From positions 213,574,592-213,638,591 of the forward strand of contig CM046882.1 of NCBI GenBank assembly GCA_025667525.1: a DNA stretch of 64,000 nucleotides, in the 5' to 3' direction. Below the pieces are notes generated by a model. It searched no databases and had not been told where the DNA came from. It saw only the letters and a program-made list of their open reading frames with translations. Positions within the stretch are counted from its first letter, which is position 1. Every line of letters starts with the position of its first letter. Origin of the DNA: Glebionis coronaria. Lineage: Eukaryota; Streptophyta; Magnoliopsida; Asterales; Asteraceae. Positions 59,270 to 64,000 of the stretch are shown in pieces. Made by a program: the position numbers and the translations under genes.

Positions 59270-59557
59270 ACCAGAAGGTTTTCAAAAATTTCCCATTTCA
59301 GTTTTTGATAAACCCAGATTTTTCCCAAAGGTTTCACAAGCCAAAGTTAACTACAAATCATAATTTAATAAGCTAACTATCATATGGCATGCACAAAGCT
59401 ATGTAAAACACAAACATGAAGGCATAATTAACATTAAGGATCAAGATAAATGATAATTCTAACATGCAATCACAAGTTAATACATATCCAAGATAAAATA
59501 AAATTGTTCAACAATACATGTTTACCAACATGTATTCTTTTAAAAGCTTCAATGCTT

Positions 59558-60777
59558 TCACCTTCTCTTCTTCCCCAATCCCTTGATCATATTCCCCAAG
59601 AACTTGAAACCTTTTCTTGATCCAACCTGGTGTTCGTGCAATTCCCCTCGAGTTCTAAGGTTTTTGCGGTAAAGATGCTCCATATTGAGATCTTCCGGTA
59701 CTTCGCTAGAATGATGAGGAGTAGGAGCTAAGTCTTCAAATTCATCCTCGAATGGGTTTGAGGATGGATGGGAATTACTCGAAGAGTGGAAATGAGAACT
59801 GGTACCTATGCCATCACCATCACTTGTTGGCATGTCCATGTCCTCATCATCCATCTCTTGATGAACAGATTTTCTCGATCCTCGATCACTTCTTGTCTTT
59901 CTAGCATATGCCTCTTGAATGGGCAACATAACCCGATGAACCGGGTAGAAGCGAGAAAGATCAAGGTGGGGAAAATCATGAGCAACCCTTTTGAAAAGGC
60001 GAGTTAGAAGCATAGCACAGGGAAGGTTTGTCTTGGGCTTCGAAAGGGCATAATTTATTTGTCGAGCGATATAGAATGCCAAGTTGTACTTGGTGGATGT
60101 AAAGATGCAACTCAACATATGCACCATACACGCTGAGATATGATCTCGGTTTCCACCAAGACAAAAGACATTCTCCCTAAGGATATTGGCCCATTGAACC
60201 ATAAAATCCTTAAGGTCGCTAGAGAGCACTTCATATTGATTCATATTTCGTACATTTGAATGAAGGCTTCTCACAACGTTACCATCACGCTCTTTCGAGA
60301 CGATTCAAGAATGAACTCTAGATCAATTTCGGTGTGGTCATTTGGAGGTTTATCGAAGGATTCCGAGAGAGCATCAAGTCTCCATTTATCCATAAAACGA
60401 CAAGTGCCTTCATATGGCACACCGAGAATTTGACCAAAGTCTTCAAGAGAGTATTGAATCAATTGATCATTCAATACGAAACGAATGAAGATTTGTCCAT
60501 TGTATTCAATCATGGAGTAGGTGCTAAAGAATTCAAGAAGGAATAAGGGGTAAATATCTTCTTCTATGTTGAGCAAGCAATCAAACCCTGAAAGCTAAAA
60601 CATAGAAAGGATATAGACATAACCCGTTATTTCCTTATCAACGACTCTACCCTCATGGAAACAACGAGTGGAAAGGGATGGAAACGCGTTTTGAAGTTGG
60701 GGGGAAGCATAGGTTTGGGAGATGTCGGGCATATAATCTTTAGTGTATTGATGATCTTTTTGATATTGAGAAGGCAT
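59558..60777 (-). pseudogene. E5 ORF C: plant-transposon-type domain protein, broken
   Basis: Start at ATG 60,777 (MPSQYQKDHQYTKD). The frame has a TAG at 60,595-60,597 and a frameshift near 60,285, then runs to 59,558; repaired length about 405 residues. Motifs: LLEFFSTYSM, QLIQYSLEDFGQILGVPYEG, then ENVFCLGGNRDHISACMVHML, YNLAFYIARQI and AMLLTRLFKRV. This pattern is what I know as the 'putative plant transposon protein' domain found in many plant retroelement ORFs (Pfam number not checked). The C-terminal half is acidic and Ser-rich, ending in a basic tail GLGKKRR. The SLEDF...G segment recalls FSLKDFSSVAG in the E4 extra gene, so both may descend from one ancestral extra ORF. Confidence 0.65.
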
Positions 60778-62662
60778 GATTAAGTACCTAAATACAAACA
60801 CAAGACAATATTTCTCCAATCACTCATATGAAAATCAAAAAGGAAGACGAAAAATGAAAATGTGTTATATCAATTTCTTGACAAACATAGGATTGAATCC
60901 ATATCATTTTCATGTTCACAATATGTCTATTCCATCATTGACCAAGAACACATGATCTATGTTATATCAACAATGGATTAGAACATTGGTTTTTCAAAAC
61001 AAGGTTTTTAGGTAAGCATTAACGATGTCATTACCTACTTGTTCATGGGTTCATCTCAAATCCATAATTCAACCAAAATCATTTAGCTTAAATTCGGATT
61101 TGTTCTATAAGTGGGTTTTAGTGAAATCTTAATGAATATTAACCTAAGGAATCATAGTAATATTACCATGTCAACCCACATTCCTACTAAGGTTTTAATT
61201 CAATTTCAATTTTAAAAATCCCCAATTATGAAAGGATGAACCCTAGAACAAAATAGATGAAATTGAAAGAAAATACTTACAATTAATAGATGCTAGATGA
61301 AGGATGAGTGAAACCCACAACTTAGAATCAATTAATTTGAATGATTGAAGGTTTTGGAAGCTTCAACAATGGTGGAAAAGGTAAAACACGTCGGCTGTGT
61401 GTTTTTGGGAGAGAGAGAGTTTGGTTTGAAAAAGAATAAAAAACACAAACTGGCGCTCTGACAAAAGTTACTGTCCGCGGTACCTTATCGCTAAGGTACC
61501 GCGGGTTTGAGCCGCGGAGATAAGGAACCGCCTACAGAGGCAGGTTTCTATCTCTGAAAAATGCCAAATTTTGAAAATCCAGTTTTTCTAAAATACTTAA
61601 AATTAAATCATGAGCCTTTTAGAATATCATTGGATCATCATAACACTAAGCAATATGCCTTAATGAAGGATTACGAGTTAAATCAAGATCGAAAAGAACC
61701 GAAACGGACAAACGACTACTCGTAGCAAAACGACTAAGTGGAGAGAAGTCAAGAGAAGTGAATCAATACTAGGATCAATGCTCAAGGGATTAATGACAAT
61801 CTTCAAGTAGTTGAAACGAAGAGCTTGTGTCATATATAGTGGTTTAAGACGTGCCTTTCCGGCGAAACGATAAACGGCTTTGGTAATGAATAAGCACAAA
61901 GCAATTACTCAAGTCTAAACTAAGATCACTTTCAAAAATAGTCTTAGTCTAAACTAAAATATGAGCAAAGTATTAATTCACTTTCTCTCCCACAAAGGGC
62001 CTACTAACCGTATGGGTGCAAACCATGGAAATCATGCTTGATACTTTAAGCTTCTACTAACTCACTCTACATCACCATAGTGAGTCAAGTATCCAAGCAA
62101 TGAAGGTTTGAGAGGATAAAAGAAAAGAAACACAAACCACAAATAAATGTCAAGGCAAGGATGCCGAGAACAAGCACATAGTCAAGTAATGATCAAAAGA
62201 ATGATCAAAGGGCGTGTGGAAGAACGAAAGCGTACCTTGGCCACAAAGAGCAATCCATGAAGGAATAAGTGCTATGCCCAATCAATGACTATGATGAGTA
62301 CTAAGTCTTCAAGGACTAGTATCATTCCCAATCATCTTGGTATCATCATTTAAAGATGTTAAAGATCAATGAAGATGATTCTTCTAAAAGTGCAAGTAAC
62401 TCAATCCATAACCAATAAATTGATTGATCTTCATGAGTACCTACACAAAGCAAGATGCAAACTAGTAGATACATTTCAAATGCATAAAGGCTACTAATCT
62501 TAAGTGGGATGCAAAATTATCAATTAAAATACCTATTTTCAAAGAAAACATAGTTTTGACCAAAGAGAAACTTTAGTACAACTAGACCTTCTAATTTGAG
62601 GAGACAATGGATCGATCCAAGTTTTAAAGCACAATATACTTCAAAGATCTTGAGTGACCATC
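60778..62662 (-). other. E5 leader region
   Basis: 1.9 kb between the primer site and ORF C, with no credible ORF. It holds module copy 4 (61,475-61,532) and a GA microsatellite (61,408-61,420). The AT-rich filler has no match elsewhere in the window that I noticed. Confidence 0.5.
61475..61532. repeat. GCGGTACC module, copy 4 (E5 leader)
   Basis: CCGCGGTACCTTATCG directly facing CTAAGGTACCGCGGG, then GCCGCGG and GATAAGGAACCGCC. The central pair forms a near-perfect 15-bp palindrome. Confidence 0.78.
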
Positions 62663-62676
62663 GCTCTGATACCAAT
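62663..62676 (-). promoter_or_regulatory. E5 primer-binding site
   Basis: The complement reads TGGTATCAGAGC, two bases from the LTR end. Same initiator-Met site as E4. Confidence 0.88.
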
Positions 62677-64000
62677 TGTAGAAACTAGAAAGGGGGGGGG
62701 GGGGGGTGGGGTTGAATAGTTTATCTTCGATTTGTGACCAAATTAAAATTACTTTCAATTTGGTTTGTATCAAAACTATCTTTTACTTGATGCTAAGTTG
62801 CATAATGATTAGGTTCAATTGAAATACACTAGCAAGGATAATAAGCAAGTATAATGATAATGAAATAAGTAAAGAGCAAGGAAGGAGACAACCTAGGGGG
62901 AAGACACCAAGATTTATAGTGGTTCGACAACGAGGCTCTATCCTCGTTTCTACTCCACTCCTCGAGTACACCTACTCGAGATTTCCACTATATCCACAAG
63001 CTCCCTTCTCGGCGTAGAAAACCTTACATCGTTGCTTACATTATTTTCTGACACTAAGCTAAATGTTGAGACCTAATCTTTAGCTAGGACCAATCTATAC
63101 GACGTTGCCTACTTCACAATTTAACGACACAAGGCTAGATGTCGAGTTCTAATTCTTAAGGTAGAACCAATCTTCACGACGTTGCCTACTTCACCATTTT
63201 ACGACACAAGGCTAGATGTCGAGTTCTAATCGAAAGCTAGAACCAATCTTCACGACTCTTCACTTTGAAGCTAAGTGAGAACTTCACACAACACAACTAC
63301 TAATCACTTTAAAGTTTAGTGAGAACTCACAAGACACAACCACATCACTTTATAGTTTAGTGAGAACTCCTAATCAAATCTATTACAACTCAACTAGACT
63401 TACCCAAGTACACACATGAAGCTTGGATTTACACAACACAAATCCAAGCAAACACATATGCAATGGATGTACACAACATATCCAAGTATTCACAAATAAC
63501 TTGGATGAACACAACTAGTCCAAGTATTCATAAATACATTGGATTGACCTAAAACACAAAGGTATCATGATGAATATGACTAGCTCATAAATTCATCTTT
63601 ATCACTACACTAGTGAGTGAGTGATCTTCTCATTGGACATGGTAAAGGAGGGGATCAAGAGGATAATCATATGTAAACATCCTTAACAAATTAAGTGATC
63701 ATTTACTAATGATTATGCTATAGAAAATAGAAAAAGGGCTGAGAAAAACGTCCAAGAGGCTTACTGGAAAATGAGATTTGGCCCACTATTTAAAGGAGAC
63801 AAAGTTACAACGGATCTATAACGGATACTGTGCGCGGTACCTTATCTCACCCTGCGGTACCATATCGCTAAGGTACCGCGTAGGTACTTAAGGTACCGCC
63901 ACTAGACTCCGCTCCGTTTTTTGTCTTTTAGTGGGGTGGGAATATCTGAGGTATTTGAACCCTTCAAAGGATATTCTAACAGCATTTGGAATATGCCATT
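62677..64000 (-). repeat. E5 5' LTR (runs off the window)
   Basis: Matches 54,724-56,045 of the 3' LTR. It carries the G-run (about 62,692-62,711, interrupted by one T), the three 76-bp units and module copy 5. About 290 bases of LTR lie beyond the window edge. Confidence 0.88.
63832..63900. repeat. GCGGTACC module, copy 5 (5' LTR)
   Basis: Same as copy 1 except CCCTGCGG for CCCCGCGG and TATCGC for TATTGC; both changes fall outside the GGTACC cores. Confidence 0.8.

Larger units (their letters stand above)
54724..64000 (-). mobile_element. E5: non-autonomous copia-type LTR element with three ORFs and no gag/pol
   Basis: Minus strand. 5' LTR 62,677-beyond the window, primer site TGGTATCAGAGC (complement of 62,663-62,674), internal region 62,662-56,335, polypurine tract AAAAAGGGGGAGAT (complement of 56,335-56,348), 3' LTR 56,334-54,724. 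The primer site and purine tract are of the copia/Sirevirus kind, as in E4. I find no gag, protease, integrase, RT or RNase H motif in any frame. The 6.3-kb interior has three ORFs on the element strand. The LTRs differ at about 20 places in 1.3 kb by eye. Confidence 0.8.

Noticed and set aside
1..64000. Host single-copy gene, tRNA, rRNA, CRISPR or bacterial operon
   Set aside because: All recognisable coding sequence belongs to retroelements. No tRNA-like cloverleaf or rRNA string was seen beyond primer-site complements, and no regularly spaced direct repeats with unique spacers.

Overview
This window is plant nuclear DNA made almost entirely of nested and decayed LTR retrotransposons. I recognise no host gene, rRNA, tRNA or CRISPR. 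Signs of a plant: Ty3/gypsy Athila-type and chromodomain (Tekay-like) polyproteins, Ty1/copia Sirevirus-like elements with initiator-Met-tRNA primer sites, small GT-AG introns, and AT-rich LTRs with TATA boxes. The style of the Sirevirus gag C-terminus and extra ORF, and of the ORF with the 'ENVFCLGGNRDH' motif, reminds me of Asteraceae repeats. That taxonomic guess is inference from memory.

Layout. (1) 1-about 5,280, +: 3' end of an Athila-like element (E1): RNase H tail, integrase, untranslated 3' region, polypurine tract and a long 3' LTR holding an ATTCCG minisatellite. (2) about 5,300-32,296, +: a Tekay-like chromovirus with gag, PR, RT/RH, IN, chromodomain and a 2.9-kb 3' LTR. It has no recognisable 5' LTR, and its gag reads through only if three small introns are removed. 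It is split by two copia insertions: a 5'-truncated Sirevirus-like element on the minus strand (E3, 6,503-13,247) and a complete 12.3-kb Sirevirus-like element on the plus strand (E4, 14,842-27,152) with 745-bp LTRs and a target-site duplication. E4 carries a large extra gene after pol, apparently spliced; its intron holds five 105-bp repeats that fold into covarying hairpins. (3) 32,297-33,207 and 52,938-about 54,535, -: the 3' part of a second Athila copy (E1'), interrupted by E2. (4) 33,208-52,937, -: Athila element E2 with unusually long (4.2 kb) LTRs and broken gag and pol. Its 5' LTR was split by a 3.05-kb duplicate of sequence from its own 3' flank plus 3' LTR. (5) 54,724-64,000+, -: E5, a copia-type element by its primer site and polypurine tract, with 1.6-kb LTRs but no gag or pol. 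It carries three other ORFs, and a striking four-half-site GCGGTACC module occurs five times, in both LTRs and 5' of each ORF.

Order of events inferred from nesting: E1' first; then the chromovirus (its 3' LTR ends inside the E1' LTR) and E2 (into the E1' 3' region); E3 and E4 into the chromovirus; later, the 3.05-kb duplication, which copies parts of three elements. E5 has the most similar LTR pair by eye. Almost every coding region carries stop codons or frameshifts, so mobility now would need proteins from elsewhere. The parts most worth attention are the E5 module and ORFs, the E4 intron repeats, the spliced chromovirus gag, and the duplicative repair scar in E2.
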